Below are positions 40,843-49,322 of a stretch of DNA of 64,000 nt, piece after piece; the stretch's first letter is position 1, and each line of letters opens with the position of its first letter. Position numbers and translations under genes: made by a program. The notes beneath the pieces are model-generated. The model had not been told where the DNA came from. It saw only the letters and a program-made list of their open reading frames with translations, and ran no database searches. Origin of the DNA: Streptomyces flavidovirens DSM 40150 (GTDB lineage Bacteria > Actinomycetota > Actinomycetes > Streptomycetales > Streptomycetaceae); the NCBI RefSeq assembly GCF_000429085.1, contig NZ_AUBE01000008.1, forward strand, positions 248,001-312,000, read 5' to 3'.

Positions 40843-40890
40843 GCCTCTCTCCGTACCAGAACATGGTCAGGTTTTGGTACGGAGAGAGGC
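40843..40890. repeat. 16-bp inverted repeat between phosphatase and permease genes
   Basis: GCCTCTCTCCGTACCA (40843-40858) is exactly complementary to 40875-40890, with 16 bases between. It fills most of the 68-bp gap between the phosphatase stop and the permease ATG. It may be the upstream terminator, an operator, or a 5' structure governing the permease. Confidence 0.7.
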
Positions 40891-40902
40891 ACACACCACC
40901 CC

Positions 40903-42279
40903 ATGACCATCCTGGCCACCCCACCCCCCGAGCTCATCGCGGCGACCGGCGCCGATGCCGCCGACAAGCACACCCGGCGCTTCGGCCTGCCTGTCGCGAC
41001 CGCCCTGGTCATGGGCAACATCATCGGCGGCGGAATCTTCCTGCTGCCCGCCTCCGTCGCCCCCTTCGGCACCATCAGCCTCGTCGCCTTCGGCGTCCTG
41101 ACCCTCGGCGCTATTGCACTCGCGCTGGTCTTCGGGCGCCTCGCCGAGAAGCACCCGCGCACCGGCGGCCCGTACGTCTACGCCCGCGAGGCCTTCGGCG
41201 ACTTCGCCGGCTTCCTCGCCGCCTGGAGCTACTGGATCACCACCTGGGTGTCCAACGCGGCGCTGGCCGTCGCCGCCGTCGGCTACCTGAACGTACTCCT
41301 CCCCGTCCACGGATCGCTCGCCGCCACGATCACGGCCGCGCTCGTCCTCCAGTGGCTGCCCGCGCTCGCCAACCTGGCCGGTACGCGGTACGTGGGCGCG
41401 GTCCAGCTGGTCTCGACGGTGCTGAAGTTCGCGCCGTTGCTGCTCGTGGCCGTCGGCGGCCTCTTCTTCTTCGACGCGTCGAACCTCGGCCCGTTCCAGG
41501 CGAGCGACCAGGGGCCCTTCGGCGCGATCTCCGCCTCCGCGGCCATCCTGCTCTTCAGCTACCTCGGCGTGGAGTCCGCGGCCGTCAGCGCCGGCGAGGT
41601 CCGTGACCCGCGGCGCAACGTCGGCCGCGCCACGATCCTCGGCACACTCGGTGCCGCGTTCATCTACCTGCTCGGCACGCTCGCGGTCTTCGGCACCGTC
41701 GCCCACGACAAGCTGGTCGGCTCGACCGCGCCCTTCTCCGACGCCGTGAACGCGATGTTCGGCGGCTCGTGGGGCGGCACCGCCGTCGCCTGCGCCGCAC
41801 TGGTGTCCATGACCGGTGCGCTGAACGGCTGGACGCTGCTGAGCGCGCAGACGCCGTACGCGGCCGCGAAGGACGGCCTCTTCCCCGCCGTGTTCGCCAC
41901 GAAGCGGCGCGGTGTGCCGACCGTGGGCGTCCTCGTCACCGCCGTACTCGCCTCGCTCCTGACGGTCTACAACTACACGGCGGGTTCCGAGGGCGTCTTC
42001 GAGATCCTGGTCCTGGTCACCACCTTCACGGCGACGGTCCCCTACCTCCTGTCGACCGCCGCCCAGATCTACTTCCTGGCCTCGGGCCAGTCCGCCCGCG
42101 TCAGCCGCCCCCGCCTGCTCCGCGACGCGGTCCTCGCGGCCCTGGCTTTCGGCTTCTCGATGTGGCTGGTGGCGGGCTCGGGTTACGCGGCGGTGTACCA
42201 GGGCGTGCTGTTCCTCTTCGCGGGCGTGCTGGTGTACGCGTGGATCGCGGCCCGCAAGACCAGGAGGCAGGCAGCATGA
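40903..42279 (+). CDS. APC-superfamily amino-acid permease
   Basis: A 458-residue membrane transporter with about twelve predicted helices. The first helix carries the APC hallmark 'GNIIGGGIFLLPASVAPFG', with the unwound GIF turn that binds the amino-acid backbone. Later 'LFSYLGVESAAVSAGEVRDP' is the conserved helix 6 region. It resembles basic-amino-acid/polyamine antiporters of the APA group; the substrate is unknown. No strong ribosome-binding site precedes the ATG. It overlaps the Nudix gene by four bases. Confidence 0.87.
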   Translation: MTILATPPPELIAATGADAADKHTRRFGLPVATALVMGNIIGGGIFLLPASVAPFGTISLVAFGVLTLGAIALALVFGRLAEKHPRTGGPYVYAREAFGDFAGFLAAWSYWITTWVSNAALAVAAVGYLNVLLPVHGSLAATITAALVLQWLPALANLAGTRYVGAVQLVSTVLKFAPLLLVAVGGLFFFDASNLGPFQASDQGPFGAISASAAILLFSYLGVESAAVSAGEVRDPRRNVGRATILGTLGAAFIYLLGTLAVFGTVAHDKLVGSTAPFSDAVNAMFGGSWGGTAVACAALVSMTGALNGWTLLSAQTPYAAAKDGLFPAVFATKRRGVPTVGVLVTAVLASLLTVYNYTAGSEGVFEILVLVTTFTATVPYLLSTAAQIYFLASGQSARVSRPRLLRDAVLAALAFGFSMWLVAGSGYAAVYQGVLFLFAGVLVYAWIAARKTRRQAA

Positions 42280-42749
42280 GGCCCTCCGCCGAGCGCCCGG
42301 AGCGGGCCTTCCCCACCCCGAACGGCCTGACCGGCGTAGGCGTCATCGTCGTCGGCCCCGGCGACCGCATCCTGCTCGGGCTCGGGCACGACGGCCGCTG
42401 GGAGCTGCCCGGCGGCAAGGTCGACGCCGGCGAGAGCTTCGAGGAGGCCGCCGTGCGCGAGCTGGCCGAGGAGACGTCCCTGCGCGCCGACGCCGCGGGC
42501 GTCCGTATCGTCGCCGTACTGATGGACGGCTTCCGCGGTGTCACCCGCGTCACGGCCGCCGCGGTGCTGGAGAGTGCCGCGGGCACGCCGCGCGTCACCG
42601 AACCGCACAAGATCGTGCGGTGGCAGTGGTTCGGGACGGACGACGTACCCACGGATCTCTTCGTACCGTCGGCGTCCGTACTCCGCGCCTGGCGTCCGGA
42701 CCTGGACCTCCCGAACGCCCCGGCGCACTGCTACCCGACGGCTCACTGA
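42276..42749 (+). CDS. Nudix hydrolase
   Basis: A 157-residue Nudix protein with a complete box at about residues 46-68: GGKVDAGESFEEAAVREL followed by AEET, where the glutamates bind the metal. The N-terminal 'GVGVIVVGPGDRILLGLGHD' strand is typical. The enzymes cleave nucleoside diphosphates linked to other groups, including oxidised nucleotides and sugar nucleotides. It is coupled to the permease gene (ATGA overlap) and convergent with the ABC importer operon. Confidence 0.88.
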   Translation: MRPSAERPERAFPTPNGLTGVGVIVVGPGDRILLGLGHDGRWELPGGKVDAGESFEEAAVRELAEETSLRADAAGVRIVAVLMDGFRGVTRVTAAAVLESAAGTPRVTEPHKIVRWQWFGTDDVPTDLFVPSASVLRAWRPDLDLPNAPAHCYPTAH

Positions 42750-42822
42750 ACCCAATCCGCCCCCTGGCCCCGGCTCCGGCCCTGCCATTGGGCCGCGCAT
42801 GTGCGCTCGCCCCCCGCCGCGG

Positions 42823-43611
42823 TCAGCCGGCCGCGGGCCCGCCGCCTTCGGAGCCCGGCGCCTCGGCGGCGGACGGGTCCAGGATGCGGTTGAGGAAGTC
42901 CCGCGTGCGCGGGTGTTGTGGATCGCCCACGACCTGCGCCGCCGGCCCCTCCTCGACGATCACGCCGCCGTCCATGAACACGACGCGGTCGGCGACCTCA
43001 CGGGCGAAGCTCATCTCATGGGTGACGACCATCATCGTCATGCCCTCCGAGGCGAGCACCCGCATCACCGCGAGTACGTCGCCGACGAGCTCCGGGTCGA
43101 GCGCGGACGTCGGCTCGTCGAAGAGCATCACCTCCGGCCCCATGGACAGCGCCCGCGCGATGGCGACCCGCTGCTGCTGCCCGCCGGACAGCTGCGCCGG
43201 GTAGGCGTCGGCCTTGTCGGCGAGACCGACCCGCTCCAGGTTCTCGCGGGCCACCTTGACGGCCTCGGCCTTGCCCCGGCCGAGCACGCGCCGCTGGGGA
43301 AGGACGAGGTTCTGCGTCACCGTCACGTGCGGGAAGAGGTTGAACTGCTGGAAGACCATGCCGATCCGGCGGCGTACCGCATCGATGTCGACCTCGATGT
43401 CGGTGACTTCGGTGCCGCCGACGAAGACCTGGCCCGAGCTGGGCTCCTCCAGCAGGTTCACGCACCGCAGCAGCGTCGACTTGCCCGAACCGGACGGCCC
43501 GATGACGCACACCACGTCACCGCGGGCGACGTCCAGGTCGATGCCGCGCAGGACGTGGTTGTCCCCGAACGACTTGTGCAGAGCGCGGATCTCGATCTCG
43601 GGCTGTGGCAT
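42823..43611 (-). CDS. Amino-acid ABC transporter ATP-binding protein
   Basis: A 262-residue ATPase of the polar-amino-acid importer class. Walker A is GPSGSGKST at residues 38-46, the Q-loop is in '[14 protein letters not shown]', the signature is [15 protein letters not shown], Walker B is '[13 protein letters not shown]', and the switch histidine is in 'VVTHEMSFA'. Residues after about 245 form an Ala/Gly/Pro tail. It is the last gene of a binding protein-permease-ATPase operon on the minus strand, 10 bp after the permease. Confidence 0.92.
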   Translation of the reverse strand: MPQPEIEIRALHKSFGDNHVLRGIDLDVARGDVVCVIGPSGSGKSTLLRCVNLLEEPSSGQVFVGGTEVTDIEVDIDAVRRRIGMVFQQFNLFPHVTVTQNLVLPQRRVLGRGKAEAVKVARENLERVGLADKADAYPAQLSGGQQQRVAIARALSMGPEVMLFDEPTSALDPELVGDVLAVMRVLASEGMTMMVVTHEMSFAREVADRVVFMDGGVIVEEGPAAQVVGDPQHPRTRDFLNRILDPSAAEAPGSEGGGPAAG

Positions 43612-43621
43612 CTGCTCGTCC

Positions 43622-44422
43622 TCACTTGGCCTTGTCGGCGCGGGCTTCCAGGCGGCGCACCACGAAGCTCAGCGGCACCGTCACGATCAGGTAGCACAGC
43701 CCCGCGACGAGGATCGGGGTGGAGTTGGCGGTCTGGCTGGCCAGGTCCCTGCCGAACTTGGTCAGTTCCCGCTCATTGAGGGTGATGCCGAGGAACAGCA
43801 CCAGCGAGGAGTCCTTGAACAGCAGGACGAGTTCGTTGGTCAGCGGCGGGATGACGATGCGGAACGCCTGTGGGATGATCACCGACACCATCGCCCGGCC
43901 ATGCGAGAAGCCCAGCGAACGGGCGGCCTCCATCTGGCCCTTGGGCACGGCCTGGATGCCGGCCCTGATGGTCTCGGCCATGTAGGCGGCGGCGACCAGC
44001 CCCAGACCCAGGGCGACCTTCCCGTACGTACCACCGGGAATCTCGGTGCCCGGGAACGCGAGCGGCACCGCGACACCCACGAAGATGAGGATCAGCAGCG
44101 CGGGCAGACCGCGGAAGATCTCGATGTACACGCTCGCGACCCACCGGTACGGGGCCACGGACGACAGCCGCATGAGCGCGACGATCAGTCCGAGTACGAG
44201 CCCGAACGCGAAGCCGGAGAGCGTGTACACCACCGTGTTGCGCAGGGCGACGGTGATGATCTCCGGGAAGAGCTGCGCTACGAGGTCCTTCTGCGCGAAC
44301 TGGTTCTGCAGCCGGTCCCAGTCGGCCAGCACACCGACCAGGACCAGGACCGCCACGAAGAGGGCGTACTGGATGCCCTGCGAGATACGGCGCCGCTGCC
44401 GCCTGGAGAGGCGAGAGGTCAC
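43622..44422 (-). CDS. Amino-acid ABC transporter permease
   Basis: A 266-residue permease of the HisMQ/GlnP type with five or more membrane helices. The periplasmic-to-cytoplasmic coupling motif appears as '[20 protein letters not shown]', the EAA loop, and '[14 protein letters not shown]' precedes it. The GTG start overlaps the TGA of the upstream binding-protein gene. Only one permease gene is present, so the importer probably uses a homodimer. Confidence 0.9.
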   Translation of the reverse strand: MTSRLSRRQRRRISQGIQYALFVAVLVLVGVLADWDRLQNQFAQKDLVAQLFPEIITVALRNTVVYTLSGFAFGLVLGLIVALMRLSSVAPYRWVASVYIEIFRGLPALLILIFVGVAVPLAFPGTEIPGGTYGKVALGLGLVAAAYMAETIRAGIQAVPKGQMEAARSLGFSHGRAMVSVIIPQAFRIVIPPLTNELVLLFKDSSLVLFLGITLNERELTKFGRDLASQTANSTPILVAGLCYLIVTVPLSFVVRRLEARADKAK

Positions 44423-45261
44423 GACTGGACCTTGGGCATCGGTCCGATCCACCGCTCGTAGAGCTTCTTGTAGGTGCCGTCGGCCTTGGCATCGGTGATG
44501 GCCTTGTCGATGGCGGCCTTCAGCTTGGTGTTGCCCTTCTTCACCGAGAAACCGTACTTCTCACCGGTCTCGATGTTCTGGCCGAGGACGAACGCGTCGG
44601 CGTTCGCCTTGTCCTTGAGCCAGCCCTGCACGACGGGGTAGTCGATGATGACGGCGTCGACCTGGCCGGTGCGCAGCCCGTTCAGCACGGCGTCGGAACT
44701 CTCGAACGCCACCGGGTCGAAGCCCTTGCCGGTGGCGTAGCTCTCACCGGTGGTCTCCGCCTGCGCGCCGAGCTTCTTCTTCTTGGACTTGACCTCGTCC
44801 AGCGAGGTGACGCCGCTCTTCTTCGTCGCCAGCAGTGCCTGGGTGGCGTCGAAGTACGGGACGGAGAAGTCGACGTTCTTCTCGCGCTCGTCGGTGATGG
44901 TCATGCCGGCGGCGGCGAGGTCGCACTGGCCCGAGTTGAGGAACGCGCCGGTCTTGAAGTTCTCGAACGGCGTGTCGAGGATCTTCTGCTCGACCTTCAG
45001 GTTCTTGGCGACGAGGTCGATGAGCGCCACGTCGAAACCGACGACCTTGCCGCCCTGCTCCGACTGGAAGGGCGGGTAGGGCAGATGCGTGCAGGTGGTG
45101 AGCTTGCCCTTCTCGACCACGGGTACGCCGCCGGCCGCCTCGCCAGGCCCTTCGCCGCCCGAGGAACAGCCCACGGCGAGGAACAGCCCGGCCGCGGCGG
45201 CGCCGGCGGTGGCGAGGGTACGGGTGCGGCGGGCACGATGGCCCTTGGCCGTCCTGGACAC
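44419..45261 (-). CDS. Amino-acid ABC transporter substrate-binding lipoprotein
   Basis: A 280-residue family 3 solute-binding protein. The lipobox LAVGC places the lipidated cysteine at residue 32 after a basic n-region. The mature protein has 'THLPYPPFQSEQGGKVVGFD', 'NSGQCDLAAAGMTITDEREK' and 'LNGLRTGQVDAVIIDYPVV', all hallmarks of polar-amino-acid binders of the cystine/glutamine/histidine group. Exact specificity is unknown. GGAGGTC precedes the GTG by six bases. It leads the importer operon. Confidence 0.9.
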   Translation of the reverse strand: MSRTAKGHRARRTRTLATAGAAAAGLFLAVGCSSGGEGPGEAAGGVPVVEKGKLTTCTHLPYPPFQSEQGGKVVGFDVALIDLVAKNLKVEQKILDTPFENFKTGAFLNSGQCDLAAAGMTITDEREKNVDFSVPYFDATQALLATKKSGVTSLDEVKSKKKKLGAQAETTGESYATGKGFDPVAFESSDAVLNGLRTGQVDAVIIDYPVVQGWLKDKANADAFVLGQNIETGEKYGFSVKKGNTKLKAAIDKAITDAKADGTYKKLYERWIGPMPKVQS

Positions 45262-45434
45262 GGTTGACCTCCATGGGGCGGGGCGGACGTCGGCGGGGGA
45301 ACCGAGCCGTCAGCGGTGATCGTAAGCCAGCAACCCGGCCTTCGCGGAACCCTTCTCAGCGCCTGGACTGTGCCGCTGTCCTATTCCCCTGCCTCCGCGT
45401 GTCATGCGCGCGGTGCGGCGACGGCACAACACAA

Positions 45435-45463
45435 CGCCCGCCCCGGCGGTTTCGAGGCGGGCG
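45435..45463 (-). terminator. Terminator of the small secreted protein gene
   Basis: CGCCCGCC (45435-45442) pairs with GGCGGGCG (45456-45463) across a 13-base loop, about 20 bp past the stop on the minus strand. Confidence 0.5.
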
Positions 45464-45483
45464 ATGGTGCGTGGAGGTACGGA

Positions 45484-45777
45484 CTACATGTTGTTCTCGG
45501 CGTCGATGAGCTGCTGGATCCGCCGGTCGATCGCCGCGGCCTGGGCGCGGGCGCGCTTCGCCGCCTCGCGCTCGCCCATCCGGTCCAGCTTCTTGGCCTT
45601 GGCCTTCAGGTCGGCGGACTGCTTGCGCAGCTCTTCGATGTTGACGGTGATGTGGCCGCCGCGAGCGGCCATGGTCTGCTGGCCGGTGGTCGTGGCAGCG
45701 TGCGCCGGCAGAGCCGCGAAGAGAACGCCACCGGTCATCGCGGCGGTCACGGCGATCGTGGAAATACGTCGAAGCAT
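45484..45777 (-). CDS. Small secreted helical protein
   Basis: A 97-residue protein of unknown function. A Sec signal peptide with 'IAVTAAMTGGVLFAALPAHA' ends at about residue 27. The mature part begins ATTTGQQTM, and from about residue 48 is a highly charged helix, 'ELRKQSADLKAKAKKLDRMG' then 'EREAAKRARAQ', that may form a coiled coil. GGGGGAAG precedes the ATG. Two TTACC/GGTAA palindromes lie upstream, shared with the divergent membrane-protein gene. Confidence 0.7.
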   Translation of the reverse strand: MLRRISTIAVTAAMTGGVLFAALPAHAATTTGQQTMAARGGHITVNIEELRKQSADLKAKAKKLDRMGEREAAKRARAQAAAIDRRIQQLIDAENNM

Positions 45778-45806
45778 AGGAGCTTCCCCCTCGTACAGGT
45801 CGGTCA

Positions 45807-45894
45807 TTACCTGCAAGTAACTCTATACGAAGTGGATCTTCAGTCGCAGCCGCGTTTCCGCCGGGCCGTCGGCAGGGCATTACCCGCGAGGTAA
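45807..45894. promoter_or_regulatory. Pair of TTACC-type palindromes between divergent genes
   Basis: TTACCTGCAAGTAA (45807-45820) and TTACCCGCGAGGTAA (45880-45894) are related short inverted repeats between the secreted protein gene and the membrane protein gene. A common regulator binding both is possible. Confidence 0.4.
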
Positions 45895-46008
45895 TCGACG
45901 CTCCCCGGCGAGCGCGGCATCGTTGCGGTTACCGGGGGCCGGACGGCGCACTCCGCCCGGACCCCGGCCCCTTCCAGTCCGTACGACCTCGACGGAGGCT
46001 GATGCGTC

Positions 46009-46422
46009 ATGTCCGCAACCATGCTCGCCAACCTTTCCCGGACCACCGACCCGCAGACGGCGCTGCGCCGCTTCCTCGCGCTCGACGCCGTGGTCACCAC
46101 CACGAACGGGCTCGTGTACGTCACCGCCGCCGGCCCCGTCGGACGGCTGCTCGGCGTCGGGTCCGGGCTGCTGTTCGGACTCGGGGTGTTCCTGGTGGTG
46201 TTCGGCGCAGGCGTCGGATACCTGGCCTCCCGGCGGGAGCCCGCGGCCTTCCCCGTCAAGGCCGTCATCGAGGTGAACCTGGTGTGGGCCGTGGCCGGTC
46301 TCGTCGCGCTCGCACTGTGGCTCTCGCCGACGACCGCCGGGACGTTCTGGATCCCGGTGCAGGCCGCGACCGTCGCCGGCTTCGCCGCGCTGCAGCACCT
46401 CGCGCTGCGCGCACGGCGCTGA
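46009..46422 (+). CDS. Small integral membrane protein
   Basis: A 137-residue protein with four hydrophobic segments: about residues 22-44 ('LALDAVVTTTNGLVYVTAAG'), 48-72, 84-104 and 110-132. I recognise it as a conserved streptomycete membrane protein type without known function. GGAGG precedes the ATG by about ten bases. It is divergent from the secreted protein gene and convergent with the XRE-type regulator, 12 bp away. Confidence 0.75.
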   Translation: MSATMLANLSRTTDPQTALRRFLALDAVVTTTNGLVYVTAAGPVGRLLGVGSGLLFGLGVFLVVFGAGVGYLASRREPAAFPVKAVIEVNLVWAVAGLVALALWLSPTTAGTFWIPVQAATVAGFAALQHLALRARR

Positions 46423-46434
46423 GTGGCCGCACGC

Positions 46435-47244
46435 TCAGGGGCCGAGCGACTGGAGGTACTTGACCGTCGCCGGGTCGGCCGGGAGGAACGTCTCGATGGC
46501 CAGCTCGGCAACCGTCACATCCAAGGGCGTGTTGAATGTCGAGATCGACGAAACGAACGACAGCACCCGGCCGTTGTGCTCCACCTGGAGCGGCAGCGCG
46601 AAGTAGGGGTATGGCGAACCCTCCGGCTCCGGCGCGTCCGGCGCCTCACGCTCCGCCACGGGATAGCCCGCCACCTCGTCGTACACCACACGCAGCGCAT
46701 CCGACCTGACCAGCGCGATCTGGCGTTCCATCTGCGCCAGGAGATGCCCGCGCCACTCCCGCAGATTGCGGATCCGCGGGGCCAGCCCCTCCGGGTGCAG
46801 GGTGATGCGCATCGCGTTCAGCGGCGGCGTGAGGAGATGCTCCGGCAGGCCGTCGAGCAGCATCGTGATCCCCCGGTTCGCGGCGACCACGGTGTACGAA
46901 CCGTCGACGACGAGTGCGGGGTACGGCTCGTATCCCGCCAGCAACCGCTCGATGCCCTCGCGCAGGGCACCCAGCGCCGGGTCGTCGAGCGGAGTCTCCG
47001 CGTACTGAGGGGCGTAACCCGCCGCCAGCAACAGGGCGTTGCGCTCCCGCACCGGTACGTCGAGGTGCTCGGCCAGGCGCAGCACCATCTCCTCGCTCGG
47101 ACGCGACCTGCCCGTCTCGACGAAGCTGATGTGCCGGGCTGACGAATCGGCGCGCAGCGCCAGCTCAAGCTGGCTCAGCCGGCGCCGCTCACGCCAGCCG
47201 CGCAGCAGCGCGCCCACACCCTTGTCGACTGCGACCGTTGTCAT
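46435..47244 (-). CDS. XRE-family regulator with MmyB-like ligand domain
   Basis: A 269-residue regulator. The N-terminal helix-turn-helix is 'RRRLSQLELALRADSSARHI' followed by 'SFVETGRSRPSEEMVLRLAE'. The C-terminal part (about 95-265) matches the MmyB-like ligand-binding domain, with 'YEPYPALVVDGSYTVVAANR' and 'PLDVTVAELAIETFLPAD'. In Streptomyces MmyB-like proteins regulate short-chain dehydrogenases and related genes. No ribosome-binding site is seen; TACCGT stands eight bases before the ATG, so a leaderless message is possible. Confidence 0.85.
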   Translation of the reverse strand: MTTVAVDKGVGALLRGWRERRRLSQLELALRADSSARHISFVETGRSRPSEEMVLRLAEHLDVPVRERNALLLAAGYAPQYAETPLDDPALGALREGIERLLAGYEPYPALVVDGSYTVVAANRGITMLLDGLPEHLLTPPLNAMRITLHPEGLAPRIRNLREWRGHLLAQMERQIALVRSDALRVVYDEVAGYPVAEREAPDAPEPEGSPYPYFALPLQVEHNGRVLSFVSSISTFNTPLDVTVAELAIETFLPADPATVKYLQSLGP

Positions 47245-47358
47245 GGGACAAGACGGTAACCGACATGCGGGTACGCCGTACGAGCGCCATTTCGGACCGG
47301 AAGGTGGGAGGCTGATCAGCAACACCGGCACACACCGCATCGTGGAGGGAGCTTCGCC

Positions 47359-47664
47359 ATGGCCACTGAGCCGCTGTCGCAGAAGGAGATCGAGGACCGT
47401 CTCCGCGAACTCCCCGGCTGGTCGCTGGACGACAACCGGATCGCCCGTACGTACCGGCTCGGCACGCACTTCGCGGCCGCCGCGCTGGTCGTCCACGTGG
47501 CCGGGATCCAGGACGAGCTGGACCACCACTCCGACCTGACGCTCGGTTACAACACCGTCGCACTGACCGTGAACACGCACAGCGCGGGAGGCGCCGTCAC
47601 CGACCTCGACTTCGAGCTCGCCCGCCGGGTCGAGGACATCGCGCCGGGACACGGAGCGAGCTGA
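47359..47664 (+). CDS. 4a-hydroxytetrahydrobiopterin dehydratase (PCD)
   Basis: A 101-residue pterin-4a-carbinolamine dehydratase. The catalytic histidine pair is in 'ELDHHSDLTLGYNTVALTVN', and the third histidine and closing aspartate lie in 'THSAGGAVTDLDFELA', fitting the family's H-H-x...H...D pattern. It dehydrates the carbinolamine formed by aromatic amino-acid hydroxylases, or assists molybdopterin metabolism. GGAGGGA precedes the ATG. No hydroxylase gene is adjacent. Confidence 0.9.
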   Translation: MATEPLSQKEIEDRLRELPGWSLDDNRIARTYRLGTHFAAAALVVHVAGIQDELDHHSDLTLGYNTVALTVNTHSAGGAVTDLDFELARRVEDIAPGHGAS

Positions 47665-47692
47665 GGCAACGTACCTCGGCCGCCGAAGTCGT

Positions 47693-48175
47693 TCATGAGC
47701 GGTCTCCCGTCGTGCCCTCGGGGAGGGTGTCGGCGATGTACGAGTCGAGATCGGGCGCGGCCGGGTCCGCGAGCATGTGCCGCACCCAGGCGTCTCGTTC
47801 GTGCAGGATCGGCGGCAGCTCCCAGACACAGCCGATCCACGGGGACGCCGACCTGACGAAGTGGGAGGGGTCCAGGTCCGGGCAGCCCAGCGCGGGCTGG
47901 CCCGCCGCCGCGCCGCCGAAGTGCAGGGCGTTGTCCCACACCCAGCTGTACGCGTTGAGGTACGCCCCGCTGTCCCCGCCCCGGTGCAGGACGACGAACG
48001 TCGCCGGCGGTGTGCCGTCGGGCTCGGGCAGCAGGCTGGGGAGGATCGCGTACGCGGCCTTCTCCACCTCGGGATCGATCCCGGCGGGGTCGGCGGTGAC
48101 GTGGTAGCGCTTGATGCGGCGGCCGCCGATTTCGAGGGGCGGCGGAACCCGCAGCAGTTTCTCCGTAAAAGGCAT
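47693..48175 (-). CDS. Conserved hypothetical protein, WYL-regulator neighbour
   Basis: A 160-residue soluble protein of unknown function. Readable features are 'RRIKRYHVTADPAGIDPEVE', 'ATFVVLHRGGDSGAYLNAYS' and 'GCPDLDPSHFV'. It has no signal peptide or membrane helix. Similar proteins with the opening 'L..PPPLEIGGRRIKRYH' occur in streptomycetes, from memory. It is divergent from a WYL regulator across a perfect 11-bp palindrome, so it is probably that regulator's target. Confidence 0.7.
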   Translation of the reverse strand: MPFTEKLLRVPPPLEIGGRRIKRYHVTADPAGIDPEVEKAAYAILPSLLPEPDGTPPATFVVLHRGGDSGAYLNAYSWVWDNALHFGGAAAGQPALGCPDLDPSHFVRSASPWIGCVWELPPILHERDAWVRHMLADPAAPDLDSYIADTLPEGTTGDRS

Positions 48176-48193
48176 GGCAGGAAGGTAGAGCCG

Positions 48194-48220
48194 CTCCACT
48201 GACACCTTCTGTCAGTGGAG
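48194..48220. promoter_or_regulatory. Perfect palindromic operator between hypothetical and WYL genes
   Basis: CTCCACTGACA (48194-48204) and TGTCAGTGGAG (48210-48220) are exact inverted copies separated by CCTTC. They occupy the middle of the 62-bp divergent gap. Binding by the adjacent WYL protein is inferred from position. Confidence 0.7.
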
Positions 48221-48237
48221 TGCGGCAGACTTCCGGC

Positions 48238-49209
48238 ATGCGTGCGAGCCGCCTCGTCCAGATCCTGCTGCTGCTCCAGACCCGGGGCCGGATGACCGCT
48301 GCCCGGCTCGCGGAAGAGCTGGAGGTGTCGGTACGTACCGTCTACCGCGACGTCGAGGCCCTGCACGCCGCCGGTGTTCCGCTGTACGGCGACGCCGGAC
48401 ACGCCGGCGGCTACCAGCTCCTCGCGGGCTACCGGACCCGGCTCACCGGCCTCACCACCGACGAGGCCGAGGCGCTCTTCCTCTCGGGCATACCGGGGCC
48501 CGCCGCCGAACTCGGCCTCGGTTCCGTGCTCGCTGCCGCCCAGCTGAAGCTGCGGGCGTCGCTCCCCGCCGCACTGCGCGGACACGTCGACCGGATGCAG
48601 GCGCGCTTCCACCTTGACGCACCAGGGTGGTACGCCGAGGACGACCCCGTGCCGTATCTGCCGCAGGTCGCGGACGCGGTGTGGAACGGCACGGTGCTCG
48701 CCGTGCGCTACCGCCGCTGGAAGGAGCCGACCGACGTCGACCGCCGCCTCGAACCGTACGGCCTGGTCCTCAAGGCGGGCCGCTGGTACGTCGTCGCGGG
48801 GCCGGGACCACGGACGTACCGGATCGACCAGATACTCGAACTGCGCACGCTGGACGAGGAGTTCGAGCACGGACCGCCCGAGGGCTTCGACCTGGCGGCG
48901 TACTGGCGGCAGTACCGGGCGGACTTCCACGCCGGGCTCCACCGCGCGGAAGCGGTCGTACGGATCTCACCGCGCGGCGCCGCCCGGCTCACCGGGGCCG
49001 CCGCCGAAGCCGTGGCGGCCACCGGCACGCCCGAGCCGGCCGGCGACTGGATACGGGCCGTCCTGCCCATCGAGACCACCGGACACGCCCACGGCCAGTT
49101 CCTCGGACTCGGCGCGGAGGTCGAGGTGCTGGAACCGACCGAGCTGCGCGAGAGCCTGCGGGAGACGGCACGCGAGCTCGGCGCCCTCTACGCGACGGGC
49201 AGCCCCTGA
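48238..49209 (+). CDS. HTH-WYL domain transcriptional regulator
   Basis: A 323-residue DeoR/YafY-like regulator. The N-terminal winged helix is 'LLLLQTRGRMTAARLAEELE' and 'VSVRTVYRDVEALHAAGVPL'. The WYL domain spans about 130-230, with the eponymous segment 'GLVLKAGRWYVVAGPGPRTY' and the following 'RIDQIL'. A WCX-type C-terminal extension completes it. Such proteins sense small ligands or single-stranded nucleic acids and often control a divergent gene. ATG 48238 is used; a hairpin follows the stop at 49210-49231. Confidence 0.88.
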   Translation: MRASRLVQILLLLQTRGRMTAARLAEELEVSVRTVYRDVEALHAAGVPLYGDAGHAGGYQLLAGYRTRLTGLTTDEAEALFLSGIPGPAAELGLGSVLAAAQLKLRASLPAALRGHVDRMQARFHLDAPGWYAEDDPVPYLPQVADAVWNGTVLAVRYRRWKEPTDVDRRLEPYGLVLKAGRWYVVAGPGPRTYRIDQILELRTLDEEFEHGPPEGFDLAAYWRQYRADFHAGLHRAEAVVRISPRGAARLTGAAAEAVAATGTPEPAGDWIRAVLPIETTGHAHGQFLGLGAEVEVLEPTELRESLRETARELGALYATGSP

Positions 49210-49231
49210 CCGGCCGGCGCTTCCCGGCCGG
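49210..49231 (+). terminator. Terminator of the WYL regulator
   Basis: CCGGCCGG (49210-49217) pairs with CCGGCCGG (49224-49231) across a six-base loop, directly after the stop codon. Confidence 0.6.
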
Positions 49232-49322
49232 CCGTCCCACGCGTACCGCACCTCGCGGCCGGTGACTTGCTGGAATGGCAAGAAGGTTCGCCGAAAGAGC
49301 GGTCCGGCGAGAAGGTGGACAC

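Noticed and set aside
38579..40924. 781-codon open frame antisense to the phosphatase-superfamily gene
   Set aside because: Composition is Arg/Gly/Ala repeats typical of the opposite-strand frame; the sense gene has clear metal motifs.
46435..48942. Very long open frame on the minus strand spanning several genes
   Set aside because: Only its 3' third (46435-47244) has recognisable protein sequence; the rest is low-complexity antisense of the PCD and WYL genes, as expected in GC-rich DNA.
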